DNA from: Primulina eburnea
Taxonomy: Eukaryota; Streptophyta; Magnoliopsida; Lamiales; Gesneriaceae
NCBI RefSeq assembly: GCF_022965805.1
Contig: NC_133108.1
Location: 41,734,051-41,798,050 of the forward strand
Reading direction: 5' to 3'
Length of the DNA stretch: 64,000 nt
Shown: one piece after another, positions 1 through 12,005 of the stretch
Layout of the letters: each line of letters starts with the position of its first letter
Position numbering within the stretch: the first letter of the stretch is position 1
Made by a program: the position numbers and the translations under genes
Notes under the pieces: generated by a model
Seen by the model: the letters and a program-made list of their open reading frames with translations, nothing else
The model's database searches: none
What the model was told of the DNA's origin: nothing

Positions 1-307
1 TTCGATCCTTTTTGTCCTTGAGCATCACCAAGATTAGTAGGTCTCATTCATGATGTCAATTTTATCCCACCATGTGTGAATGGTGAGACAATTCCGACTC
101 CGGCCACGTGCTTTGATCGAATGCTTGCTCCCTAACACACGCAAGTTAAACAATATAGGAGACATAGTAGTTCATTTGAATAATCGAGTTCGAACATCAG
201 AATTCGTGAATTATGTGGAACATATGGATGATATGATGAATAGAATCTTGGCTTTTTTACCATCCAATATACAATAAATTTGCAAGGACTACATCAAATT
301 GAGGCGC
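1..307. other. Left-edge non-genic sequence
   Basis: No recognisable gene. A 65-codon plus-strand frame at 80-277 has no family resemblance I can name and no supporting context. The segment lies just downstream of the lectin kinase stop codon, so part of it may be that gene's 3' untranslated region, read on the minus strand. Confidence 0.4.
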
Positions 308-2380
308 TTATCTAGCTTTCCTTAAACTATGGATATGTAGAAAAGGAGAAGTGGAAATAGAAGTAACCATGGATGTAGAACTCTTATCCACATCTCCAGT
401 AGCCAAACCTCCAGTAGAACTAGTTGTCTTGTCAAACGAAGATGATGGATACGAATACAAGTAATTTTCAAATCCTCCCTCGATGTCACTACCACCAACC
501 CCCCCAGGTACTTTCACGATCTCTGGCATTTCAATCTCATGTTCCATGTAACTCAGAACCTGTCTCATACTGGGTCGTCCCGATTGTTCGTTACTTGAAC
601 ACATCAGTCCCAACTTAAGTACCATCAATACCTCATTCTCATCAAAATCGCCCTTCATTTTTTGATCGACCACATCAAGAATTCCCCCTTCTTTCCATTT
701 CTTCCAAGCGTAGTCCACCAAGACTAAATCTTCTGGATCAGATTTTGACTCGATTGGCCTACGCCCACACACGACTTCGAGTAATAAAGCCCCAAATGCA
801 AATACATCAGAACTTGTGGTAGCTTTCCCTGTTCTTGAAAGTTCTGGTGCAAGGTAACCCAATGTGCCCACCACTCGTGTCGTGCTTGGGTTCGCCCCAT
901 GATCATATAATTTCGCCAGTCCGAAATCTCCAAGTTTCCCATTCATCTCACTGTCAAGTAACACATTACTAGCCTTAACATCCCTGTGTAACACAACCTG
1001 TTCATATCCTTCGTGCAAATACAATAAACCATAAGCAACACATTTGATAATCTTGAATCTTTGGTTCCAACTAAGCACATATTTTGGCTCATCAAACAAC
1101 CACTTATCCAAGCTTGCATTCGGCATAAATTCATAGACTAAAAGAAGATCACCGCCGCATCTGCACCACCCCAGAAGCTGAACTAAATTCCTATGGCGGA
1201 GCCTGCCGATACTGGAAATTTCAGACACGAACTCACGCACCCCTTGTTTGGATTCATGTGATATACGCTTTACGGCAACTTCGGTTTTCGGATGATGCAG
1301 AGTCCCTTTGTAAACTCGGCCGAATCCTCCTGTCCCGAGTAGCTCACTGTCCTTGAAACCTTTTGTGGCCTTCTTGAGTTCTTGGTACTTGTACCTGTGT
1401 GGGCCAATTTCAAGCTCCCATGATTCTATAACCTCCGTATTCTTGATTTTTTTAACCAATAAAATAGCAATCAAGATTGAAGTTAATACTAAAATCACAG
1501 ATCCCACCACAGAAATGCTTACAATCAGGGCAATGGGTTTTTTCTTGGGTCTCGGAAGTGAAGGGAGAGAGCCTAAATCCAATGATTTGGCTTCTCCATT
1601 AATAGAAAAGCTCCAACCCAAAACATAATGTGAACTTGCAAGCAAGCCAGTCGAAGCAGAGAATCCCACGTACATATTCTCTTCAAGAACTGGAGAAAGA
1701 TCAACTTGCATAGACAAGAGAGGAATTTGGGGTTTAAAAGAAGATGGCGAAAGAGTTACATTTAAATAACTTGTGATCGAATCATACTCGATCCACACAA
1801 GAATAGGATCCCCACCCTTGAGATTAAGATTATTTTTCACCAAACCATCACCAAAATAAGCAGCAGCAGCAGATGCATTAGACACCATGCTGTTGAAATC
1901 GATCCCAACGTGGTTATCATTAATGTCCCCGAACTCAAAATCTTGAACCGTGTCGAATTCAACCGCAAATATGTGGTTGGACGAGTTCCCAACATCGCTG
2001 GAATTCATCAGGCCAAGGTATTGGCTCGGCAGAGACGTGTTCAACTCTTTGGAAGGTGAAATCGTGAAAGCCATGCCATGGCCGCCCAGTTTTGGGTACT
2101 CGGGGTGAATGGCAAGGGCAAAACAGGTGGAGAAAGAAAAGACGGTGCCGGTGGTTGAGTTCTTGAGCTGGAGCTGCGTGGGGTAAAAGGCGTGACCTTT
2201 AAATCTGGAGCTCTCGTTGGTTAATTGAAGGATGCCATTTTCTTCTATCAGTGCCACCCCATTTAAGCTTATATTGGATTTTGAATCACCGAATCCTGTG
2301 TATGTAAATTCAACCACCTGGGATTGAGATCGGATCGAGAAGAAAGTTAAGGAGAAGAGGAAAATGAAGAAAATGGCCAT
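308..2380 (-). CDS. L-type lectin-domain receptor kinase
   Basis: Intronless 690-aa receptor kinase of the plasma membrane, of the kind that senses extracellular ligands in defence or development. Residues 1-18 are a hydrophobic signal peptide. A legume-lectin domain spans about 22-265, with calcium-site residues in EFDTVQD (141-147) and the following DINDNHVGIDF stretch. A transmembrane helix lies near 283-309, followed by basic residues. The kinase domain has the glycine loop GTGGFGRV (349-356), Lys371, Glu387, catalytic HRD (465-467), DFG (485-487) and APE (511-513), so it should be an active RD kinase. Length and layout are normal for the family. The juxtamembrane WELEIGPHRYKYQELKKAT resembles clades IV and S.4, and I cannot separate these by eye. 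The start is the first ATG, directly before the signal peptide. Confidence 0.96.
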   Translation of the reverse strand: MAIFFIFLFSLTFFSIRSQSQVVEFTYTGFGDSKSNISLNGVALIEENGILQLTNESSRFKGHAFYPTQLQLKNSTTGTVFSFSTCFALAIHPEYPKLGGHGMAFTISPSKELNTSLPSQYLGLMNSSDVGNSSNHIFAVEFDTVQDFEFGDINDNHVGIDFNSMVSNASAAAAYFGDGLVKNNLNLKGGDPILVWIEYDSITSYLNVTLSPSSFKPQIPLLSMQVDLSPVLEENMYVGFSASTGLLASSHYVLGWSFSINGEAKSLDLGSLPSLPRPKKKPIALIVSISVVGSVILVLTSILIAILLVKKIKNTEVIESWELEIGPHRYKYQELKKATKGFKDSELLGTGGFGRVYKGTLHHPKTEVAVKRISHESKQGVREFVSEISSIGRLRHRNLVQLLGWCRCGGDLLLVYEFMPNASLDKWLFDEPKYVLSWNQRFKIIKCVAYGLLYLHEGYEQVVLHRDVKASNVLLDSEMNGKLGDFGLAKLYDHGANPSTTRVVGTLGYLAPELSRTGKATTSSDVFAFGALLLEVVCGRRPIESKSDPEDLVLVDYAWKKWKEGGILDVVDQKMKGDFDENEVLMVLKLGLMCSSNEQSGRPSMRQVLSYMEHEIEMPEIVKVPGGVGGSDIEGGFENYLYSYPSSSFDKTTSSTGGLATGDVDKSSTSMVTSISTSPFLHIHSLRKAR

Positions 2381-3773
2381 CGCAGATCGAAGCAGAGTAA
2401 TTCAAAGCTCAGATTAATGTCTGAAATTGGGAAGATAGTGTTCTTAACATCGTAACTGGGGAAGTGGAGGTGAGATTTTAATGGTGTTAGGTAGAATAAT
2501 ATAGATATATAATTATGAATTTGACAAAAATAGACCACAGTCCGATATTCGTTCACTCCACTTGATGTGATTGGACTCCATAAAGCAGCCAATAAATCGG
2601 TATTGGATTTATTTTATTCACAGGAGATTGAATAATCTGTTGCTATTACATAATTGCTAATTTTATAGTTCTGTTCCAAATGTATGGTGCTTACTTTTAC
2701 CTGAGTGGAATATGGAAAATTTTTCAGTTCGTGAACATGGTCAAAATTATTGGCATATCTCATCTTTAATAATTCTTGGGCTGGGATTTAGACGCAAGGG
2801 ACAAAATTGTAGGTGAGCGAGCCATATTGTGGTTTGTACGATTCCTTTTTATTGTGATTTTGCATCTTGAAAATGACATATTAAGAAAGCGTAACGCCCA
2901 TTGGATTGACAAGTTGATTTTGAGCTGTATATAATCTGTGGGTTTAAGTGGATTACGGGTTAACTTGGGTTGAGAAATTATTGTTGTAACAGTAGTTTGA
3001 ACACTAAGTAAAAGAGACATGGAACTATTAGGAGTTTTAATATAAGATACTTTCCCAAAACTACGTTTAGACACGAACAAACCAAGAAAAGACCCACTCT
3101 TTTGAATCGAGATTCAATGTCGAATTTGGATAGTAGTTTAAACTCTCTTCAATTTCACTGACAAGCTGTTTAAAACTCGGTGTTGAGAAAAAAATGAAGT
3201 AGATTGCATTTGGAAAAGAAAATGAATCGAAAATATATTTAATTTCTCGAAATTAATTCCTTGCTCGTTCTCAATTTTGAATCAGATTATAATTAATAAA
3301 GCCAACTCCAAAAGAGCATGCAGCTCGAGCTCGACTTGAAATTTATTGAGGTTAGAGATGCGCCTAAAAGTTTTTTAAACTCGAGCTCGACCAATTTACC
3401 GGCCTAGGCTCACGAGATTGGCTGCATGTTTAATAAGTTGAAAGATGTAACTTACACAATTGTATTTAGTTTAGACATAAAATTTTGGGAAAGCAACAAA
3501 TTTAGTTAGTTAAGTTATTATGTTTTCTTTTTTATCTTCTAAATTGAAAAAATTGCAATTCAGTCTTGTAAGAATCAATAAAAGGACGTGGACAAATTCA
3601 AGATTTGCTGCATAACAGTTGATTATTATTTTTAATTAGTAAGTTGAATTTTCGTTACAGAGGAAATACACAAGAAACTAAGGTGCGTGCCATGCATCAG
3701 AATGAATGCAAAAAATGAGTAGAATTCTTATAATCAACCTCCCTTAGATTTCTTCCCCTAAATAACCAACCAG
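2381..3773. other. Intergenic, kinase promoter side
   Basis: AT-rich sequence upstream of the minus-strand kinase gene. A TATA-like stretch lies about 120 bp before its ATG (near 2499-2506, minus strand), but I cannot prove that it is used. I see no gene. The short frames here have no recognisable similarity. Confidence 0.4.
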
Positions 3774-4267
3774 TCAAGGTTCGCGTCTAATGACAATCAT
3801 ATTCTCAAAACTCCTCTCCATCTGCCACTTCCCCGTGTTGCGAGCAACAGGTGCAAGCCAACCCAAACCAACATCTCGGTCACGGGTCATGGCCGGCAAA
3901 AAATCGTCTTCTGCACATTTCATGTTCTTGCTAAGCTTCGTCCTCGCAAGAACTTTCAGATTTTCGGGCAGCAGTTTGTATAATGATTCACGATCCATAT
4001 GATCAATAGATTCAGTTGGAACCAAATAATAACGCAATGCGAGTCCCAAACCACCTTGAGTTAGAGGTCCTGCAGAGTGGAATAAACTCTTTTTCGATAT
4101 GTTTTCAATAGATAGAACGCTATCTCTTGCTCATTGAAGAAAAGGTTCGACTTTTGGCTGTGAAACCTAACAAGAGTAGCCGTTGTAACAGGGCCGGAAT
4201 GGGATGTGAAACGTTCCTTAACTGGTTCAATCATGGATATATCTGTTTGATCTTTAAAGCAACCCAT
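3774..4267 (-). pseudogene. DUF668 (PSK SIMULATOR-like) gene remnant
   Basis: A frame at 3774-4049 reads GLALRYY, then a Leu/Arg-rich DxLYxLLPxxLK segment, then WLAPVARNTGKWQMERSFEN. This matches the end of the plant DUF668 family (PSK SIMULATOR proteins), which typically reads LALHYAN ... LYQxLPxxLK ... WLxPLAHNxIRWQSERxFE. Full-length members have several hundred residues, with an N-terminal DUF3475 domain that is absent here. The preceding 68-codon frame (4061-4267) ends in a stop that would need a shift of one base to join at about 4057-4063. No convincing promoter-side exons are seen. The best reading is a truncated, frameshifted relic. A short spliced gene is possible but less likely. 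Confidence 0.6.
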
Positions 4268-4443
4268 GTTTTGGAATGAAAAAGAGGTAAGATGCAGGGA
4301 ATTTTGTTTAACATGAACTGTAAAATAAAAAAAATAAAACGATTCTTATTTTTCATAAAACGATTTCATGTTTTATCATTAATGATATATTTTAGTAAAA
4401 ATAAGAAAAATTATACTAAATATAAAAAGTGGACTATACATTA

Positions 4444-4628
4444 GACAAAAACTTGTTGAGACGGTCTCGCATGTTGTTGTATTTTGTGAGACGGATCTTT
4501 TATTTGGTTCATCCATGAAAAATTATTACTTTTTATGCTAAGAGTATTATTTTTTCTTGTGAATATCGATAGAGTTGACCCGTCTCACAGATAAAGATTC
4601 ATGAGACCGTCTCACAACATGTCGGCTC
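4444..4628 (+). mobile_element. GTGAGAC-family Mutator-like MITE, copy 1
   Basis: A 185-bp foldback element that starts CAAAAACTTGTTGAGACGG and ends with GTGAGACCGTCTCAC-type arms. The core has two AGTATTA-TTTTT blocks. Similar words flank it (TATACATTA on the left, ATACATCTA on the right), consistent with a decayed 9-bp target duplication. It lies between the DUF668 relic and the 3' end of the DUF604 gene. Confidence 0.8.
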
Positions 4629-5024
4629 ATACATCTAATAGAATTTCAAAAAAAAAACCTAAATAGTTAAAAGGTGCAGAGTATTAAATATATTTTGTCA
4701 CATACTGTTTATGGGATATCATATTAAATATATGTGCATGCTATCCATATATACATGTATATAAGTGGACAATGAAACAAAATATATGCACTCACACACA
4801 TATATAATAATTAATAATGGGATTCATAGGTTAAATGTTTAATTATTACATCTCATTGTTCAAACCAAAAATGCCAAGAAACAGGACAAGGAGAAGGAAT
4901 TAACATAAATTAAAAAAAACCCGAAAAATGATCTCTAGATTTCAAATCATCGTTCTTACATGGAATCCGTCTGTACATGTGAATTCAAGTAAAACTTATA
5001 ATGTAATTCTTATTCTTGCTCAAT

Positions 5025-7639
5025 TTATTTTGGTGTTACCGATTCCCATGGACTGCAGTCTCTAATTCTGACCCCTATCGTGCCGTCTACATTATCTGCC
5101 GCATTCATTATCTCCGAGCATTGTCTTCGCGGTGCCTGATTTGGCCCAAAAAAAACAGAAAGAATTAAACAACAAATTTTGATGTAACAAGGGAGAAACA
5201 TGAGGATTTTAGCTCACTGTATGTTACATAATCCTAATTTTAGCTCACTATTTTGGTACATGTAGATTTTGATATATCCGAATGGATAAAATTTGTTATT
5301 CGTGCACAAGGTTTTGTTTATAATATATTTAGACCGATTTTTGCAAACAATTTAAATTTTAGCTGACATGTTAACAACGTACGTACCTTTCTCCATTCTT
5401 GAGGATCCAAAAGCGCTGCAGACACATTAAAACCCTTCACCAAATGAGCCGCCGCGTAGTTTTCCCAGTTACATCGTCTCATCGGATGACTATTCTGCCT
5501 CCTATACCAAGTCAATGTAGTTCCATTTCCTAATTCTTTCACCCCATCGAAATAAAAGATAATGGGTCTCTCGCAGATTCCCAAGTTCAATACTCGGGTA
5601 TTAAACGTAAACGGCTCTTTACTCCAAGTTCTCCAAGTCACAAATGTCTGCAATGGGGTGCTCAAGTCCTTCCCTGTCACCAAAAATGGGTACAACTGCA
5701 CGCTGTATCCCCATGAGATCGAAACAGACCAGTTTCGCATCGGATCATAGCCGAAGGTATGTTGTAATACCCGGCTCGGATCGGATTTGTACCCACCGTT
5801 CATGAGTTTCTTGACCGAGTCGACTCGATTTGTGCCCGGAAACAAGGGCTGTACATAGTCTAGATGGTGTAGGGTGACCAGAGGTGCCAGCGGATGAGCC
5901 GAGAGTAAGCCGTATGGACTTCCCCTAATATCTATCTGCAAATCAAGGAAATAATTTTAGTCACATTATAATTTTCTTTACAAGTAATTTCATGATTTTA
6001 GATTCTTATTTGAATTGATATTGGTAAAATATTAGAAGTGTAACCTTGACTAGCTCCCTGAGTTTCCAAGAAGCCAGGAACAATGTTAATTTTGATTTTT
6101 GATCATAGATGACTGTTTTCTTGTTTATGTGTGGATATATACAAATATTCCACTCTTAATTTTGTTCGTTAAGATTATTCAATGCTAAGTACTAAAAAAA
6201 ACAAAAATTAACGAGTACTAAATTTTTATCATTCGAACTATTACATCAACCAACTGTTATGATGCATCAAATGTGATTTGACTATAATGTAAAAATCAGA
6301 CCATTAATTAATTAGCTACGTAACATATATAACAATAACATAAAAAGTATTATAGCATTAATGTTGCAATTTAGAAATCCTCACTCATATTAGTTTTGTG
6401 CATTAAAATCCATGAAAGAGATTACTTCATTTAATATTTGAAACTCCCGTGCTCTAAAAAATATTAATGTGACCCCAAGACCTTGTGATATTTGCAATAC
6501 AGAAGATCTTACGTGGATAACATAATCAATAATAATTTTGAAAAGAAGAAAATCTGCTGTTTTTTAGGTGTTTCATTTATCACATTTGATTTGATACATA
6601 AAGTATAAAATATATAAAATAAGTAAGATAAGATTTGCCAAACAAATTAAATTGTAAGATAATTCTATACATTACGAAATGAGATTTCCATTTTTTAAAA
6701 ATGATTATCTAAACAAGATCAATTGATCGGAACAAAAACTGAAAATAGCATCTCTGTAATTCAAGGAGGATCAAAGATTACCTGATGGAAACCGTCTTCT
6801 TTGGTTAATGGCACCCCAATCTCACTCATGCAGCCCCCAATCTTCTGATCAGACCCGTAAAAATCAGCATATCTATCAATGCATCCGTCCAAGATCCTCA
6901 CCAGCGCCGCCGCCAAGGGGTAGCTCACGGCGAACCCGCCACCGCCGTACCCCATTGTATAAGAATGCGTCAAATCTTGCTCGACACTCTCGGAGTTGCC
7001 ACCGATATAATACATTTGATTATGATCATATTTATTCAGTACATTCACCAAATTCTCTGTAAAAAAGACTGTGTCATCGTCTCCCATGACAAACCACCTC
7101 ACATTGTCTAATCCTAACTCGAAGCTCTCTTTAATTATACGCGCGATGCGCACGGCCGACCGGGTGCCGTACGAACACGTGTACTTGAACCGGGTCGTGT
7201 CCGCGGAGACTTTATAAGGCGGAGAAGTTGCGAGCCACGGCCCGTCTCCCTTCGCGGGTTTCTTGTCGAGCCATACGAAGCCGCGGTGAGTGCCTGGTCT
7301 CCACCAGAGTTCACAGTATTGGCGGCGCGTGCTCCATGTCGCAGCTGAGCCACCGATGCCGAAGAGAACGTGGGAAAAGTTTGTTTTTTCTTCGGGTCCG
7401 CTGTTGATGGATTCGTGGTGAGATTCGTATATCAGAATTCGATCGCATTCCGGGCATGGGACAGGCGGTTTCCAGCTGGGCAATACGGAGAAGCAACAGA
7501 TGGAAAATGCAGTGAAGAAGCAGATTGCTAGAAGGCCTTTCATGAAAATGGGGCTGATGAAAATGAAATTGGAGAGTGGAGAAATGAGATTCTTCCAGGG
7601 TTTTAATGATTCTCCAGCTTTGGTTTCCGAAGAATGCAT
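5025..7639 (-). CDS. DUF604 Fringe-like glycosyltransferase, 3 exons
   Basis: The exons are 7639-6782, 5935-5387 and 5135-5025, all with GT..AG borders in phase 0, giving 505 aa. The last exon is too short to show as an open frame. It encodes a 36-residue tail that ends VTPK before TAA. The product is a type II Golgi membrane protein with a cytosolic N-terminus, a hydrophobic anchor at about 34-54 and a lumenal domain. That domain carries the Fringe/GT31-like metal-binding triplet DDD (187-189, in FVMGDDDT), a GYGGGGFA loop (230-237) and GGCMSEIGV (268-276). Family members are plant DUF604 proteins of about 500 aa, so this copy is complete. The sugar donor and acceptor are unknown. A second Met (33, at MKGLL) would remove the cytosolic tail but keep the anchor. 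Confidence 0.93.
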
Positions 7640-9939
7640 AATTTTATCGGCCCCTTAAAATTTGGAAAGAGTTTCGCAAAATCTGGAGAAGAATTGAAAT
7701 CCAACCGAAATCTTTCGAATCTCTGAATATTTATCAACTAGTTAAACTGATCTTATACGCTTGATCATGCGAATAAATTGAAAATTTTGGATAATGGAGC
7801 TGATTTTCGATAAATCTTGATCGCTTTTCCTTAAAATCTCTGGTCGGAATTGATTTTAGTATTTGCATAGATCTATAATCTCCATTTATAATTTCATTAA
7901 AAACTGAAACACAATTAATGTATTAAATGTGAGTGCCTTTTATTAAAATCGTAGAAATGCTATCATTAATTTAAACATAAATATAGAAAATATGAAAATT
8001 GCTTAGTACCATCCTATTAACATTTATCACCTTTCTTAGCAAGTTTTAAAACTATTGTTGGATATAATGACTACCATTTTGTCTTGGTAATGTGGAAAAT
8101 TATTGTTTTAATTTTCAAGCTTGCTATATAGTGAGTGAATTTGCATGTTTTTCAAGCTGCTATATAGCGAGTTAATTTCAAGCTGCTACATGGAATATTG
8201 ATATTAGTTAGTCATGAGAAAATTATTTTTTCAATATTATAATTTTCATATTTTTTTATTTTCTTGTCCTGTTATTGCTCAACGTACAGTTTTGGTATAC
8301 TAATTTACACCTTTTATTTTAGTTTTTTTTCAACTCGATGATGACGTGGCTCGGGGAAACGATGACGTGTCTTTGAATAATAATTATGTGACATCAAAAA
8401 TTGCCGACTTTGCTGACGTGTCTTATATCACCAAAAATGAAAATGTTCAAGCTACGTGACCACAAATATAATTTTTTTGATATAAGGGCGGTAGTTTTAG
8501 GTATAACTGTCAAACGAGTCAACCCATGACTACTCGTCATTTGGCGGGGTGGGGTGAGACGCCATCCTTATGGACTGAAAATCTCCAACCAAATCCAACT
8601 TAAAGTGGGTTGTGGATTAGACAGGCCGGCTAGCGTATTGGCCCATAAAAATAAAAATAAATAAATCATTATAATTAATCAAAAATTTAATTTCATAAAT
8701 AATAAATTTTTATGAAAAATATTAATAAAATTTTAAATTCTTGATTTAACATATTTATATCCTATAGAAAGTAAATAATACAAAAAAATTCACAACTTTT
8801 ATTAAAAAAATAAATATACCACCGTAAATCCATAACGTAATTTCCTGAGCAGTCAAATGGTGGGTTGGCCAAATGACCCGTCCTGCCCAATGGCAAGTTG
8901 TGGAGGGTTATGGGTGTGTATCTGTCTTGCTGGATTCGCTATTGGTCCTTCGTGAGTGGGGACAGCTTTCCAAGACACAACAAATTTAATTTTATTGTAT
9001 TTATAATTTTGAATATATGAAAAATTTTCAGTTGGAATTCTAATTTGGGGAAAATTTTCATGTATTAAAAAATAAGATTAGTCTTAATTATATAGTATTT
9101 CAAGATATTAAAGATTAGATAAGTGATTGTTGACATCTCATAATTAATAGTGAGACATAAGCCTTTAGAGAACTCGTGACCGAGCTTGAGCCTCGCTTGC
9201 GCATGCACGTCGCTGTGGTCACGTTAAAGATGTACTTACTTCACACGAATGTATTTTTGTAGAAAATCGAAACCGTAGTGGCTCGGAACGGTTCAATGAT
9301 GTTTCAAATGGTCCGATCAGCATGTGAACCAAGTCCAATAGCGTTTACCCAAACAAATAAATTTCACCGTCCTTATCTAAAGTCGAAGAACAAACAAAAA
9401 AGTGTCAACATAAATGTTCCGAATGTCATGTTACGCTGGCCGATTATTTGTTCATCATCGAGTAGAATTATTTAATGATTATTATGAAGTAAGATTATTA
9501 TGTAACGATTATATATATATCCCATGAATGAGCCCATCCAAATCCAGCCAACACCGGATCATGGGCTCCGGCCCATCTCTAGCCAAGGTTGAAGGCTTAT
9601 TATATGCTCATGTATTCTCCTATAAATATCAGGTTTGAGTGTCTAACTCATGAATATTCACTATATTGTTTTTTCTGCAGCATCATTAGCTGCTCTTCCT
9701 TTATCCTATGGGAAAATTCGAAGTTTGCGTCTGAAATAGTGTCACTTGCTGAATTGTACCCTAAATTCTCAGTGAGTATCAATATATATACATTATTAAC
9801 TATTTTATTTAGGAGTGTAAGGTGATTATGTTTAAAAAAAATTAAATTTTAATTGCTTTTTAGTTTTAAGAAAATAATTATACTTACATTTTCTACTTTC
9901 TCCCTTCAGTTCAGCCCACGTACATGACGTTACTATGCA
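7640..9939. other. Intergenic, AT-rich
   Basis: Upstream region of the DUF604 gene, followed by repeat-derived sequence. Around 8500-8950 there is a GC-richer patch with CGAGTCAACCC and GACCCGTCCTGCCC words. It resembles a decayed relative of the hAT-like element at 9948, but I found no clean ends. I see no gene. Confidence 0.4.
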
Positions 9940-9947
9940 TGTGTAGA

Positions 9948-10813
9948 TAGACATGTCAAAACGGGCTGGCGGGACGGGCCGACCCGCCACCCGCCGCAAC
10001 CCGCCATTAGGCGGGGCGGGGCGGGCCGGCCCGCATTTTGGCGGGCCTCTAAATGGCCAACCCAACCCAACCCACCTTGGGCCGCGGGTTAGGCGGACCG
10101 ACCCATTTATTTTTTTTTAAATAAAAAAAGGCTAAACATTATCGCAGTAAACATTGAAGAAAAATATATTTCAATCAAATAGTTTCATAAAATACTTAAA
10201 AACATTGAAATAAGAAATTAAGAAAGCATACAACATGATCCATAAAAAGCAAACTGATTAAACCAAACATGAAAATTGAGACATGGAAGAGAACATAAAG
10301 TCAAGGAAAGAGACAATTGTAAATTTTATAAAATATTATGTGTTCAACAATACACATAATTAGCAAACCTCCATCGAGTCCAAAAAATTTCACTGCAACT
10401 CGTCGGATTTCAAACGAAACCGCTATTGGGTTCACAAACACCTGCTATGCTTAAAATTTATTTTTAGATTCATGAATAAAATTTACAGAGATTCAGATTT
10501 TACCAGAGTGAGTGATGGAGGCGAGGCCCATGAGAAAAATAAAAAATAAATAAGATAAGAGAGTGATGGAGGCGCATGAGACTTATTCCAATTTTTATAT
10601 AAAACTTAAAAATGTATAATTCTACATTAATTTGGCGGGCTTTGGCGGGCCAGCCCGCCCCGTTTGGGCCCAACCTGTCTTGGCCCGCAACCCAAACGGG
10701 CTCAACCCATTTGGCCCGCCTCCAGACGGGCTGCTATTTTATCAACCCAACCCGCTCAATTTTTATAGCGGGGCGGGCCGACCCGACGGGCCTAACCCAA
10801 TTTGACAAGTATA
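9948..10813. mobile_element. hAT-like non-autonomous element, GC-rich arms
   Basis: 866 bp bounded by a perfect 8-bp target duplication TGTGTAGA (9940-9947 and 10814-10821). The terminal inverted repeats are TAGACATGTCAAA on the left and TATACTTGTCAAA as the reverse complement of the right end (11 of 13 match). Beyond the tips, both arms are long runs of GGCGGG/CCCGCC, so each arm folds on itself and the two arms pair with each other. They flank an AT-rich core that has no transposase frame. The 8-bp duplication indicates a hAT-superfamily origin. Confidence 0.85.
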
Positions 10814-11206
10814 TGTGTAGAAGAACATCTCTTTAATTCCTATTTAATTTGTGATAATTTATATTTTACATATAAAAAAAATTACATATCATATAATTTG
10901 ATTACATGGGCTTTAAATTTTAATTCCCTTGTAAATAGCTATTGGACTTGGGTCATTTAATTTCTTCCAGGTCCATTATCTTGAATGATTTATCTACAAA
11001 AGTGTGCCGGCTCGTTAATTGCAAAGAGCTTGCAGCTAAATTGTTTCTCAATATGAAATGTCTAGGTCTCAATTTAACATTCCTTTATTTTTATACCCAA
11101 CGGTGAGACTATAATTTTTCTTGCCATAAATTTCTGAATCTTATATTATAAATTGGTCTGTAAGTTCTGCCGTTAGACATATATTATTACATCGTATTAT
11201 ATTATT

Positions 11207-11388
11207 GACAAAAACTTGTGTGAGATAGTCTCACGTGTCGTATTTTGTGAGGCGGATATCTTATTTGAGTCATCCATGAAAAATATTACTTTTTATGCTA
11301 AGAGTATTACTTTTTATTGTGAATATCGGTAAGGTTGACTCGTCTCAAATATAAAGATTCGTGAGACCGCCTCACAAAAGACATACTC
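11207..11388 (+). mobile_element. GTGAGAC-family Mutator-like MITE, copy 2
   Basis: 182 bp in the CAAAAACTTGTG-first orientation. It is flanked by TATATTATT and TTTATTATT, a 9-bp duplication with one mismatch. The arms contain GTGAGATAGTCTCAC and GTGAGACCGCCTCAC. Confidence 0.85.
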
Positions 11389-11952
11389 TTTATTATTTTA
11401 TTTTGTTTCATGTTATATACCGATACGTTTTTTCTTGATTCTTGCAACATTTATTTTAGAACATAAAGTTCCGTTTCTTTTTTCAAACAGCAGATGGTAA
11501 TTAGAAACCTTTGCGTAGGCTATTTAAATTATATTCTTTGTTAGATTTTCGAATTTTGGAGTCAGTGTCTTTTAAAAGATTTATCTAAATTGAGTTAGAC
11601 CAAAGTCAAAAATATCAAACTTTAATTCCGTCCTTATTATCTGTTTATTATTTAATGTTATTACAATATATATTGTTTTATTTAATCTTGGACGAATACT
11701 CTTTTGATCATATATATATACAGTGTGATTAATTAGTCTATTCAAGCCAATAAATAATAGATAATGATCACGGGAGTCAAGATCTCGTATCGCTGTGGGT
11801 ACATTAAATATACACATACCTTTCAAATTACTCTATACTAAATAAACTACTTCCCGCAAGCTGCTAACTTCTGGAATCGATATTAATTACAATTCCTCTA
11901 ATTCTCCATATTTTAATTGAATTCTTGGAACTGACAAATGCTCTACAAAGAG

Positions 11953-12005
<53 letters not shown>

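Noticed and set aside
80..277. 65-codon frame at the left edge
   Set aside because: It is short, has no recognisable domain, and is probably chance or old repeat sequence.
8500..8950. Possible second copy of the GC-rich hAT-like element
   Set aside because: Word similarity (TGTCAAACGAGTCAACCC, GACCCGTCCTGCCC) is suggestive, but I found no matching tips or target duplication.
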